Positions 50,501 through 63,990 of a stretch of DNA of 64,000 bases are shown in pieces. This DNA is from Hippasteria phrygiana (Eukaryota > Echinodermata > Asteroidea > Valvatida > Goniasteridae). The stretch is from contig JAZGUH010001223.1 of NCBI GenBank assembly GCA_037893225.1, forward strand, positions 31,455 to 95,454, written 5' to 3'. The notes under the pieces were generated by a model, which was not told the origin of the DNA, did no database searches, and saw only the letters and a program-made list of their open reading frames with translations. The position numbers and the translations under genes were made by a program. The stretch's first letter is position 1. Each line of letters opens with the position of its first letter.

Positions 50501-53500
50501 CTCATTCATAATTGCATGAAATATCAACCAAATTCAGTAATTTTGACATGTATGGATAGCTTAGATCTGGCGCTACATGTTGCAATTATCGGCGGCTTCT
50601 TAGAGTTAACACTTGTGGAGAAAATTCAAACCTCGCAATGTTTATTTTCTTTCCGGCCAACATCTGTGTACATGTTACCGTCTATTTATTGCTCCGTGCA
50701 TGTCAAATTCCCTGGGGTATGGACTTGCTTTACTCATTCATAATTGCATGAAATATCAACCAAATTCAGTAATTTTGACATGTATGGATAGCTTAGATCT
50801 GGCGCTACATGTTGCAATTATCGGCGGCTTCTTAGAGTTAACACTTGTGGAGAAAATTCAAACCTCGCAATGTTTATTTTCTTCCCGGCCACCATCTGTG
50901 TGCAGATTACCTCTTATTTATTGCTCCATGCCTGTCAAATTCCCTGGGGTATGGACTTGCTTTACTCATTCATAATTGCATGAAATATCAACCAAATTCA
51001 GTAATTTTGACATGTATGGATAGCTTAGATCTGGCGCTACATGTTGCAATTATCGGCGGCTTCTTAGAGTTAACACTTGTGGAGAAAATTCAAACCTCGC
51101 AATGTTTATTTTCTTCCCGGCCACCATCTGTGTGCAGATTACCTCTTATTTATTGCTCCATGCATGTCAAATTCCCTGGGGTATGGACTTGCTTTACTCA
51201 TTCATAATTGCATGAAATATCAACCAAATTCAGTAATTTTGACATGTACGGATAGCTTAGATCTGGCGCTACATGTTACAATTATCGGCGGCTTCTTAGA
51301 GTTAATACTTGTGGAGAAAATTCAAACCTCGCAATGTTTATTTTCTTTCCGGCCAACATCTGTGTACATGTTACCGTCTATTTATTGCTCCATGCATGTC
51401 AAATTCCCTGGGGTATGGACTTGCTTTACTCATTCATAATTGCATGAAATATCAACCAAATTCAGTAATTTTGACATGTATGGATAGCTTAGATCTGGCG
51501 CTACATGTTGCAATTATCGGCGGCTTCTTAGAGTTAACACTTGTGGAGAAAATTCAAACCTCGCAATGTTTATTTTCTTCCCGGCCACCATCTGTGTGCA
51601 GATTACCTCTTATTTATTGCTCCATGCCTGTCAAATTCCCTGGGGTATGGACTTGCTTTACTCATTCATAATTGCATGAAATATCAACCAAATTCAGTAA
51701 TTTTGACATGTATGGATAGCTTAGATCTGGCGCTACATGTTGCAATTATCGGCGGCTTCTTAGAGTTAAAACTTGTGGAGAAAATTCAAACCTCGCAATG
51801 TACATTTTCTTTCCGGCCAACATCTGTGTGCATATTACCTTCTATTTATTGCTCCATGCCTGTCAAATTCCCTGGGGTATGGACTTGCTTTACTCATTCA
51901 TAATTGCATGAAATATCAACCAAATTCAGTAATTTTGACATGTATGGATAGCTTAGATCTGGCGCTACATGTTGCAATTATCGGCGGCTTCTTAGAGTTA
52001 ACACTTGTGGCGAAAATTCAAACCTCGCAATGTTTATTTTCTTCCCGGCCAACATCTGTGTACATGTTACCGTCTATTTATTGCTCCATGCATGTCAAAT
52101 TCCCTAGGGTATGGACTTGCTTTACTCATTCATAATTGCATGAAATATCAACCAAATTCAGTAATTTTGACATGTATGGATAGCTTAGATCTGGCGCTAC
52201 ATGTTGCAATTATCGGCGGCTTCTTAGAGTTAACACTTGTGGAGAAAATTCAAACCTCGCAATGTTTATTTTCTTCCCGGCCACCATCTGTGTGCAGATT
52301 ACCTCTTATTTATTGCTCCATGCATGTCAAATTCCCTGGGGTATGGACTTGCTTTACTCATTCATAATTGCATGAAATATCAACCAAATTCAGTAATTTT
52401 GACATGTATGGATAGCTTAGATCTGGCGCTACATGTTGCAATTATCGGCGGCTTCTTAGAGTTAACACTTGTGGAGAAAATTCAAACCTCGCAATGTTTA
52501 TTTTCTTCCCGGCCACCATCTGTGTGCAGATTACCTCTTATTTATTGCTCCATGCCTGTCAAATTCCCTGGGGTATGGACTTGCTTTACTCATTCATAAT
52601 TGCATGAAATATCAACCAAATTCAGTAATTTTGACATGTATGGATAGCTTAGATCTGGCGCTACATGTTGCAATTATCGGCGGCTTCTTAGAGTTAAAAC
52701 TTGTGGAGAAAATTCAAACCTCGCAATGTACATTTTCTTTCCGGCCAACATCTGTGTGCATATTACCTTCTATTTATTGCTCCATGCCTGTCAAATTCCC
52801 TGGGGTATGGACTTGCTTTACTCATTCATAATTGCATGAAATATCAACCAAATTCAGTAATTTTGACATGTATGGATAGCTTAGATCTGGCGCTACATGT
52901 TGCAATTATCGGCGGCTTCTTAGAGTTAACACTTGTGGCGAAAATTCAAACCTCGCAATGTTTATTTTCTTCCCGGCCAACATCTGTGTACATGTTACCG
53001 TCTATTTATTGCTCCATGCATGTCAAATTCCCTGGGGTATGGACTTGCTTTACTCATTCATAATTGCATGAAATATCAACCAAATTCAGTAATTTTGACA
53101 TGTATGGATAGCTTAGATCTGGCGCTACATGTTGCAATTATCGGCGGCTTCTTAGAGTTAACACTTGTGGAGAAAATTCAAACCTCGCAATGTTTATTTT
53201 CTTCCCGGCCACCATCTGTGTGCAGATTACCTCTTATTTATTGCTCCATGCATGTCAAATTCCCTGGGGTATGGACTTGCTTTACTCATTCATAATTGCA
53301 TGAAATATCAACCAAATTCAGTAATTTTGACATGTATGGATAGCTTAGATCTGGCGCTACATGTTGCAATTATCGGCGGCTTCTTAGAGTTAACACTTGT
53401 GGAGAAAATTCAAACCTCGCAATGTTTATTTTCTTCCCGGCCACCATCTGTGTGCAGATTACCTCTTATTTATTGCTCCATGCCTGTCAAATTCCCTGGG

Positions 53501-55712
53501 GTATGGACTTGCTTTACTCATTCATAATTGCATGAAATATCAACCAAATTCAGTAATTTTGACATGTATGGATAGCTTAGATCTGGCGCTACATGTTGCA
53601 ATTATCGGCGGCTTCTTAGAGTTAAAACTTGTGGAGAAAATTCAAACCTCGCAATGTTTATTTTCTTTCCGGCCAACATCTGTGTGCATATTACCTTCTA
53701 TTTATTGCTCCATGCCTGTCAAATTCCCTGGGGTATGACTTGCTTTACTCATTCATAATTGCATGACATATCAACCAAATTCAGTAATTTTGACATGTAT
53801 GGATAGCTTAGATCTGGCGCTACATGTTGCAATTATCGGCGGCTTCTTAGAGTTAAAACTTGTGGCGAAAATTCAAACCTCGCAATGTTTATTTTCTTCC
53901 CGGCCAACATCTGTGTACATGTTACCGTCTATTTATTGCTCCATGCATGTCAAATTCCCTGGGGTATGGACTTGCTTTACTCATTCATAATTGCATGAAA
54001 TATCAACCAAATTCAGTAATTTTGACATGTATGGATAGCTTAGATCTGGCGCTACATGTTGCAATTATCGGCGGCTTCTTAGAGTTAACACTTGTGGAGA
54101 AAATTCAAACCTCGCAATGTTTATTTTCTTCCCGGCCACCATCTGTGTGCAGATTACCTCTTATTTATTGCTCCATGCATGTCAAATTCCCTGGGGTATG
54201 GACTTGCTTTACTCATTCATAATTGCATGAAATATCAACCAAATTCAGTAATTTTGACATGTATGGATAGCTTAGATCTGGCGCTACATGTTGCAATTAT
54301 CGGCGGCTTCTTAGAGTTAACACTTGTGGAGAAAATTCAAACCTCGCAATGTTTATTTTCTTCCCGGCCACCATCTGTGTGCAGATTACCTCTTATTTAT
54401 TTCTCCATGCCTGTCAAATTCCCTGGGGTATGGACTTGCTTTACTCATTCATAATTGCATGAAATATCAACCAAATTCAGTAATTTTGACATGTATGGAT
54501 AGCTTAGATCTGGCGCTACATGTTGCAATTATCGGCGGCTTCTTAGAGTTAAAACTTGTGGAGAAAATTCAAACCTCGCAATGTACATTTTCTTTCCGGC
54601 CAACATCTGTGTGCATATTACCTTCTATTTATTGCTCCATGCCTGTCAAATTCCCTGGGGTATGGACTTGCTTTACTCATTCATAATTGCATGAAATATC
54701 AACCAAATTCAGTAATTTTGACATGTATGGATAGCTTAGATCTGGCGCTACATGTTGCAATTATCGGCGGCTTCTTAGAGTTAACACTTGTGGCGAAAAT
54801 TCAAACCTCGCAATGTTTATTTTCTTCCCGGCCAACATCTGTGTACATGTTACCGTCTATTTATTGCTCCATGCATGTCAAATTCCCTGGGGTATGGACT
54901 TGCTTTACTCATTCATAATTGCATGAAATATCAACCAAATTCAGTAATTTTGACATGTATGGATAGCTTAGATCTGGCGCTACATGTTGCAATTATCGGC
55001 GGCTTCTTAGAGTTAACACTTGTGGAGAAAATTCAAACCTCGCAATGTTTATTTTCTTCCCGGCCACCATCTGTGTGCAGATTACCTCTTATTTATTGCT
55101 CCATGCATGTCAAATTCCCTGGGGTATGGACTTGCTTTACTCATTCATAATTGCATGAAATATCAACCAAATTCAGTAATTTTGACATGTATGGATAGCT
55201 TAGATCTGGCGCTACATGTTGCAATTATCGGCGGCTTCTTAGAGTTAACACTTGTGGAGAAAATTCAAACCTCGCAATGTTTATTTTCTTCCCGGCCACC
55301 ATCTGTGTGCAGATTACCTCTTATTTATTGCTCCATGCCTGTCAAATTCCCTGGGGTATGGACTTGCTTTACTCATTCATAATTGCATGAAATATCAACC
55401 AAATTCAGTAATTTTGACATGTATGGATAGCTTAGATCTGGCGCTACATGTTGCAATTATCGGCGGCTTCTTAGAGTTAAAACTTGTGGAGAAAATTCAA
55501 ACCTCGCAATGTTTATTTTCTTTCCGGCCAACATCTGTGTGCATATTACCTTCTATTTATTGCTCCATGCCTGTCAAATTCCCTGGGGTATGACTTGCTT
55601 TACTCATTCATAATTGCATGACATATCAACCAAATTCAGTAATTTTGACATGTATGGATAGCTTAGATCTGGCGCTACATGTTGCAATTATCGGCGGCTT
55701 CTTAGAGTTAAA
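47364..55712 (+). repeat. 8,349-bp tandem duplication, copy 2 (36 monomers)
   Basis: The 36-monomer order of copy 1 is repeated in full from D 47531 to A 55417 and into B 55648. Markers A221 (47751), G219 (49141), A51 (49901), A169 (48627, 52106) and T146 (54402) all lie exactly 8,349 bp after their partners. The only difference I found is C at 43364 in copy 1 against T at 51713 in copy 2 (site 8 of an E monomer). Confidence 0.93.
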
Positions 55713-56343
55713 ACTTGTGGAGAAAATTCAAACCTCGCAATGTTTATTTTCTTTCCGGCCAACATCTGTGTACATGTTACCGTCTATTTATTGCTCCGTG
55801 CATGTCAAATTCCCTGGGGTATGGACTTGCTTTACTCATTCATAATTGCATGAAATATCAACCAAATTCAGTAATTTTGACATGTACGGATAGCTTAGAT
55901 CTGGCGCTACATGTTACAATTATCGGCGGCTTCTTAGAGTTAATACTTGTGGAGAAAATTCAAACCTCGCAATGTTTATTTTCTTTCCGGCCAACATCTG
56001 TGTACATGTTACCGTCTATTTATTGCTCCATGCATGTCAAATTCCCTGGGGTATGGACTTGCTTTACTCATTCATAATTGCATGAAATATCAACCAAATT
56101 CAGTAATTTTGACATGTATGGATAGCTTAGATCTGGCGCTACATGTTGCAATTATCGGCGGCTTCTTAGAGTTAACACTTGTGGAGAAAATTCAAACCTC
56201 GCAATGTTTATTTTCTTCCCGGCCACCATCTGTGTGCAGATTACCTCTTATTTATTGCTCCATGCCTGTCAAATTCCCTGGGGTATGGACTTGCTTTACT
56301 CATTCATAATTGCATGAAATATCAACCAAATTCAGTAATTTTG

Positions 56344-56574
56344 ACATGTATGGATAGCTTAGATCTGGCGCTACATGTTGCAATTATCGGCGGCTTCTTA
56401 GAGTTAAAACTTGTGGAGAAAATTCAAACCTCGCAATGTTTATTTTCTTTCCGGCCAACATCTGTGTGCATATTACCTTCTATTTATTGCTCCATGCCTG
56501 TCAAATTCCCTGGGGTATGACTTGCTTTACTCATTCATAATTGCATGAAATATCAACCAAATTCAGTAATTTTG
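56344..56574 (+). repeat. Type A monomer with A207
   Basis: The A-type one-base deletion is present but position 207 is A, as in other types. It is followed by G rather than B. A switch between 177 and 207 into a D- or F-like end explains both. The copy at 63760 has the same structure. Confidence 0.8.
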
Positions 56575-59500
56575 ACATGTATGGATAGCTTAGATCTGGC
56601 GCTACATGTTGCAATTATCGGCGGCTTCTTAGAGTTAACACTTGTGGAGAAAATTCAAACCTCGCAATGTTTATTTTCTTCCCGGCCACCATCTGTGTGC
56701 AGATTACCTCTTATTTATTGCTCCATGCATGTCAAATTCCCTGGGGTATGGACTTGCTTTACTCATTCATAATTGCATGAAATATCAACCAAATTCAGTA
56801 ATTTTGACATGTATGGATAGCTTAGATCTGGCGCTACATGTTGCAATTATCGGCGGCTTCTTAGAGTTAACACTTGTGGAGAAAATTCAAACCTCGCAAT
56901 GTTTATTTTCTTCCCGGCCACCATCTGTGTGCAGATTACCTCTTATTTATTGCTCCATGCCTGTCAAATTCCCTGGGGTATGGACTTGCTTTACTCATTC
57001 ATAATTGCATGAAATATCAACCAAATTCAGTAATTTTGACATGTATGGATAGCTTAGATCTGGCGCTACATGTTGCAATTATCGGCGGCTTCTTAGAGTT
57101 AAAACTTGTGGAGAAAATTCAAACCTCGCAATGTTTATTTTCTTTCCGGCCAACATCTGTGTGCATATTACCTTCTATTTATTGCTCCATGCCTGTCAAA
57201 TTCCCTGGGGTATGACTTGCTTTACTCATTCATAATTGCATGACATATCAACCAAATTCAGTAATTTTGACATGTATGGATAGCTTAGATCTGGCGCTAC
57301 ATGTTGCAATTATCGGCGGCTTCTTAGAGTTAAAACTTGTGGAGAAAATTCAAACCTCGCAATGTTTATTTTCTTTCCGGCCAACATCTGTGTACATGTT
57401 ACCGTCTATTTATTGCTCCGTGCATGTCAAATTCCCTGGGGTATGGACTTGCTTTACTCATTCATAATTGCATGAAATATCAACCAAATTCAGTAATTTT
57501 GACATGTACGGATAGCTTAGATCTGGCGCTACATGTTACAATTATCGGCGGCTTCTTAGAGTTAATACTTGTGGAGAAAATTCAAACCTCGCAATGTTTA
57601 TTTTCTTTCCGGCCAACATCTGTGTACATGTTACCGTCTATTTATTGCTCCATGCATGTCAAATTCCCTGGGGTATGGACTTGCTTTACTCATTCATAAT
57701 TGCATGAAATATCAACCAAATTCAGTAATTTTGACATGTATGGATAGCTTAGATCTGGCGCTACATGTTGCAATTATCGGCGGCTTCTTAGAGTTAACAC
57801 TTGTGGAGAAAATTCAAACCTCGCAATGTTTATTTTCTTCCCGGCCAACATCTGTGTGCAGATTACCTCTTATTTATTGCTCCATGCCTGTCAAATTCCC
57901 TGGGGTATGGACTTGCTTTACTCATTCATAATTGCATGAAATATCAACCAAATTCAGTAATTTTGACATTTATGGATAGCTTAGATCTGGCGCTACATGT
58001 TGCAATTATCGGCGGCTTCTTAGAGTTAAAACTTGTGGAGAAAATTCAAACCTCGCAATGTTTATTTTCTTTCCGGCCAACATCTGTGTGCATATTACCT
58101 TCTATTTATTGCTCCATGCCTGTCAAATTCCCTGGGGTATGACTTGCTTTACTCATTCATAATTGCATGACATATCAACCAAATTCAGTAATTTTGACAT
58201 GTATGGATAGCTTAGATCTGGCGCTACATGTTGCAATTATCGGCGGCTTCTTAGAGTTAAAACTTGTGGAGAAAATTCAAACCTCGCAATGTTTATTTTC
58301 TTTCCGGCCAACATCTGTGTACATGTTACCGTCTATTTATTGCTCCGTGCATGTCAAATTCCCTGGGGTATGGACTTGCTTTACTCATTCATAATTGCAT
58401 GAAATATCAACCAAATTCAGTAATTTTGACATGTACGGATAGCTTAGATCTGGCGCTACATGTTACAATTATCGGCGGCTTCTTAGAGTTAATACTTGTG
58501 GAGAAAATTCAAACCTCGCAATGTTTATTTTCTTTCCGGCCAACATCTGTGTACATGTTACCGTCTATTTATTGCTCCATGCATGTCAAATTCCCTGGGG
58601 TATGGACTTGCTTTACTCATTCATAATTGCATGAAATATCAACCAAATTCAGTAATTTTGACATGTATGGATAGCTTAGATCTGGCGCTACATGTTGCAA
58701 TTATCGGCGGCTTCTTAGAGTTAACACTTGTGGAGAAAATTCAAACCTCGCAATGTTTATTTTCTTCCCGGCCAACATCTGTGTACATGTTACCGTCTAT
58801 TTATTGCTCCATGCATGTCAAATTCCCTGGGGTATGGACTTGCTTTACTCATTCATAATTGCATGAAATATCAACCAAATTCAGTAATTTTGACATGTAT
58901 GGATAGCTTAGATCTGGCGCTACATGTTGCAATTATCGGCGGCTTCTTAGAGTTAACACTTGTGGAGAAAATTCAAACCTCGCAATGTTTATTTTCTTCC
59001 CGGCCACCATCTGTGTGCAGATTACCTCTTATTTATTGCTCCATGCCTGTCAAATTCCCTGGGGTATGGACTTGCTTTACTCATTCATAATTGCATGAAA
59101 TATCAACCAAATTCAGTAATTTTGACATGTATGGATAGCTTAGATCTGGCGCTACATGTTGCAATTATCGGCGGCTTCTTAGAGTTAAAACTTGTGGAGA
59201 AAATTCAAACCTCGCAATGTTTATTTTCTTTCCGGCCAACATCTGTGTGCATATTACCTTCTATTTATTGCTCCATGCCTGTCAAATTCCCTGGGGTATG
59301 ACTTGCTTTACTCATTCATAATTGCATGACATATCAACCAAATTCAGTAATTTTGACATGTATGGATAGCTTAGATCTGGCGCTACATGTTGCAATTATC
59401 GGCGGCTTCTTAGAGTTAAAACTTGTGGAGAAAATTCAAACCTCGCAATGTTTATTTTCTTTCCGGCCAACATCTGTGTACATGTTACCGTCTATTTATT

Positions 59501-60051
59501 GCTCCGTGCATGTCAAATTCCCTGGGGTATGGACTTGCTTTACTCATTCATAATTGCATGAAATATCAACCAAATTCAGTAATTTTGACATGTATGGATA
59601 GCTTAGATCTGGCGCTACATGTTGCAATTATCGGCGGCTTCTTAGAGTTAACACTTGTGGAGAAAATTCAAACCTCGCAATGTTTATTTTCTTCCCGGCC
59701 ACCATCTGTGTGCAGATTACCTCTTATTTATTGCTCCATGCCTGTCAAATTCCCTGGGGTATGGACTTGCTTTACTCATTCATAATTGCATGAAATATCA
59801 ACCAAATTCAGTAATTTTGACATGTATGGATAGCTTAGATCTGGCGCTACATGTTGCAATTATCGGCGGCTTCTTAGAGTTAACACTTGTGGAGAAAATT
59901 CAAACCTCGCAATGTTTATTTTCTTCCCGGCCACCATCTGTGTGCAGATTACCTCTTATTTATTGCTCCATGCATGTCAAATTCCCTGGGGTATGGACTT
60001 GCTTTACTCATTCATAATTGCATGAAATATCAACCAAATTCAGTAATTTTG

Positions 60052-60283
60052 ACATGTATGGATAGCTTAGATCTGGCGCTACATGTTGCAATTATCGGCG
60101 GCTTCTTAGAGTTAAAACTTGTGGAGAAAATTCAAACCTCGCAATGTTTATTTTCTTTCCGGCCAACATCTGTGTGCATATTACCTTCTATTTATTGCTC
60201 CATGCCTGTCAAATTCCCTGGGGTATGGACTTGCTTTACTCATTCATAATTGCATGAAATATCAACCAAATTCAGTAATTTTG
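60052..60283 (+). repeat. A/E intermediate monomer (232 bp)
   Basis: It has A-type TT97-98 and the A/E sequence at 125-137, but keeps GG at 176-177 and A207. It is A without its deletion, or E without its AC. A second copy lies at 61211-61442. Either it is a recombinant or it keeps the ancestral state from which A and E both arose. Confidence 0.8.
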
Positions 60284-62833
60284 ACATGTATGGATAGCTT
60301 AGATCTGGCGCTACATGTTGCAATTATCGGCGGCTTCTTAGAGTTAACACTTGTGGAGAAAATTCAAACCTCGCAATGTTTATTTTCTTCCCGGCCAACA
60401 TCTGTGTGCAGATTACCTCTTATTTATTGCTCCATGCCTGTCAAATTCCCTGGGGTATGGACTTGCTTTACTCATTCATAATTGCATGAAATATCAACCA
60501 AATTCAGTAATTTTGACATGTATGGATAGCTTAGATCTGGCGCTACATGTTGCAATTATCGGCGGCTTCTTAGAGTTAAAACTTGTGGAGAAAATTCAAA
60601 CCTCGCAATGTTTATTTTCTTTCCGGCCAACATCTGTGTGCATATTACCTTCTATTTATTGCTCCATGCCTGTCAAATTCCCTGGGGTATGACTTGCTTT
60701 ACTCATTCATAATTGCATGACATATCAACCAAATTCAGTAATTTTGACATGTATGGATAGCTTAGATCTGGCGCTACATGTTGCAATTATCGGCGGCTTC
60801 TTAGAGTTAAAACTTGTCGAGAAAATTCAAACCTCGCAATGTTTATTTTCTTTCCGGCCAACATCTGTGTACATGTTACCGTCTATTTATTGCTCCGTGC
60901 ATGTCAAATTCCCTGGGGTATGGACTTGCTTTACTCATTCATAATTGCATGAAATATCAACCAAATTCAGTAATTTTGACATGTACGGATAGCTTAGATC
61001 TGGCGCTACATGTTACAATTATCGGCGGCTTCTTAGAGTTAATACTTGTGGAGAAAATTCAAACCTCGCAATGTTTATTTTCTTTCCGGCCAACATCTGT
61101 GTACATGTTACCGTCTATTTATTGCTCCATGCATGTCAAATTCCCTGGGGTATGGACTTGCTTTACTCATTCATAATTGCATGAAATATCAACCAAATTC
61201 AGTAATTTTGACATGTATGGATAGCTTAGATCTGGCGCTACATGTTGCAATTATCGGCGGCTTCTTAGAGTTAAAACTTGTGGAGAAAATTCAAACCTCG
61301 CAATGTTTATTTTCTTTCCGGCCAACATCTGTGTGCATATTACCTTCTATTTATTGCTCCATGCCTGTCAAATTCCCTGGGGTATGGACTTGCTTTACTC
61401 ATTCATAATTGCATGAAATATCAACCAAATTCAGTAATTTTGACATGTATGGATAGCTTAGATCTGGCGCTACATGTTGCAATTATCGGCGGCTTCTTAG
61501 AGTTAACACTTGTGGAGAAAATTCAAACCTCGCAATGTTTATTTTCTTCCCGGCCACCATCTGTGTGCAGATTACCTCTTATTTATTGCTCCATGCCTGT
61601 CAAATTCCCTGGGGTATGGACTTGCTTTACTCATTCATAATTGCATGAAATATCAACCAAATTCAGTAATTTTGACATGTATGGATAGCTTAGATCTGGC
61701 GCTACATGTTGCAATTATCGGCGGCTTCTTAGAGTTAAAACTTGTGGAGAAAATTCAAACCTCGCAATGTTTATTTTCTTTCCGGCCAACATCTGTGTGC
61801 ATATTACCTTCTATTTATTGCTCCATGCCTGTCAAATTCCCTGGGGTATGACTTGCTTTACTCATTCATAATTGCATGACATATCAACCAAATTCAGTAA
61901 TTTTGACATGTATGGATAGCTTAGATCTGGCGCTACATGTTGCAATTATCGGCGGCTTCTTAGAGTTAAAACTTGTGGAGAAAATTCAAACCTCGCAATG
62001 TTTATTTTCTTTCCGGCCAACATCTGTGTACATGTTACCGTCTATTTATTGCTCCGTGCATGTCAAATTCCCTGGGGTATGGACTTGCTTTACTCATTCA
62101 TAATTGCATGAAATATCAACCAAATTCAGTAATTTTGACATGTACGGATAGCTTAGATCTGGCGCTACATGTTACAATTATCGGCGGCTTCTTAGAGTTA
62201 ATACTTGTGGAGAAAATTCAAACCTCGCAATGTTTATTTTCTTTCCGGCCAACATCTGTGTACATGTTACCGTCTATTTATTGCTCCATGCATGTCAAAT
62301 TCCCTGGGGTATGGACTTGCTTTACTCATTCATAATTGCATGAAATATCAACCAAATTCAGTAATTTTGACATGTATGGATAGCTTAGATCTGGCGCTAC
62401 ATGTTGCAATTATCGGCGGCTTCTTAGAGTTAACACTTGTGGAGAAAATTCAAACCTCGCAATGTTTATTTTCTTCCCGGCCAACATCTGTGTACATGTT
62501 ACCGTCTATTTATTGCTCCATGCATGTCAAATTCCCTGGGGTATGGACTTGCTTTACTCATTCATAATTGCATGAAATATCAACCAAATTCAGTAATTTT
62601 GACATGTATGGATAGCTTAGATCTGGCGCTACATGTTGCAATTATCGGCGGCTTCTTAGAGTTAACACTTGTGGAGAAAATTCAAACCTCGCAATGTTTA
62701 TTTTCTTCCCGGCCACCATCTGTGTGCAGATTACCTCTTATTTATTGCTCCATGCCTGTCAAATTCCCTGGGGTATGGACCTGCTTTACTCATTCATAAT
62801 TGCATGAAATATCAACCAAATTCAGTAATTTTG

Positions 62834-63295
62834 ACATGTATGGATAGCTTAGATCTGGCGCTACATGTTGCAATTATCGGCGGCTTCTTAGAGTTAAAAC
62901 TTGTGGAGAAAATTCAAACCTCGCAATGTTTATTTTCTTTCCGGCCAACATCTGTGTGCATATTACCTTCTATTTATTGCTCCATGCCTGTCAAATTCCC
63001 TGGGGTATGACTTGCTTTACTCATTCATAATTGCATGACATATCAACCAAATTCAGTAATTTTGACATGTATGGATAGCTTAGATCTGGCGCTACATGTT
63101 GCAATTATCGGCGGCTTCTTAGAGTTAAAACTTGTGGAGAAAATTCAAACCTCGCAATGTTTATTTTCTTTCCGGCCAACATCTGTGTGCATATTACCTT
63201 CTATTTATTGCTCCATGCCTGTCAAATTCCCTGGGGTATGACTTGCTTTACTCATTCATAATTGCATGACATATCAACCAAATTCAGTAATTTTG
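62834..63295 (+). repeat. Tandem A-A pair
   Basis: Two 231-bp type A monomers stand side by side, at 62834 and 63065. This is the only A-A neighbour pair in the window. A one-monomer duplication or loss of intervening monomers could produce it. Confidence 0.9.
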
Positions 63296-63990
63296 ACATG
63301 TATGGATAGCTTAGATCTGGCGCTACATGTTGCAATTATCGGCGGCTTCTTAGAGTTAAAACTTGTGGAGAAAATTCAAACCTCGCAATGTTTATTTTCT
63401 TTCCGGCCAACATCTGTGTACATGTTACCGTCTATTTATTGCTCCGTGCATGTCAAATTCCCTGGGGTATGGACTTGCTTTACTCATTCATAATTGCATG
63501 AAATATCAACCAAATTCAGTAATTTTGACATGTATGGATAGCTTAGATCTGGCGCTACATGTTGCAATTATCGGCGGCTTCTTAGAGTTAACACTTGTGG
63601 AGAAAATTCAAACCTCGCAATGTTTATTTTCTTCCCGGCCACCATCTGTGTGCAGATTACCTCTTATTTATTGCTCCATGCCTGTCAAATTCCCTGGGGT
63701 ATGGACTTGCTTTACTCATTCATAATTGCATGAAATATCAACCAAATTCAGTAATTTTGACATGTATGGATAGCTTAGATCTGGCGCTACATGTTGCAAT
63801 TATCGGCGGCTTCTTAGAGTTAAAACTTGTGGAGAAAATTCAAACCTCGCAATGTTTATTTTCTTTCCGGCCAACATCTGTGTGCATATTACCTTCTATT
63901 TATTGCTCCATGCCTGTCAAATTCCCTGGGGTATGACTTGCTTTACTCATTCATAATTGCATGAAATATCAACCAAATTCAGTAATTTTG

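Noticed and set aside
39015..55712. Dismissing the near-identical large duplications as assembly errors
   Set aside because: Not adopted as the main reading. Each pair has a proper hybrid junction monomer and at least one difference or distinct flank, which fits unequal crossing over. Assembly error cannot be ruled out without reads.
202..63936. About 275 overlapping + strand open reading frames of 68-197 codons
   Set aside because: They are the same peptide repeated in register with the satellite. Frames overlap from monomer to monomer, most need a TTG start, and the diagnostic variants include frameshifting one-base deletions and many changes that alter the peptide. There is no sign of a promoter, an intron or an independent gene.
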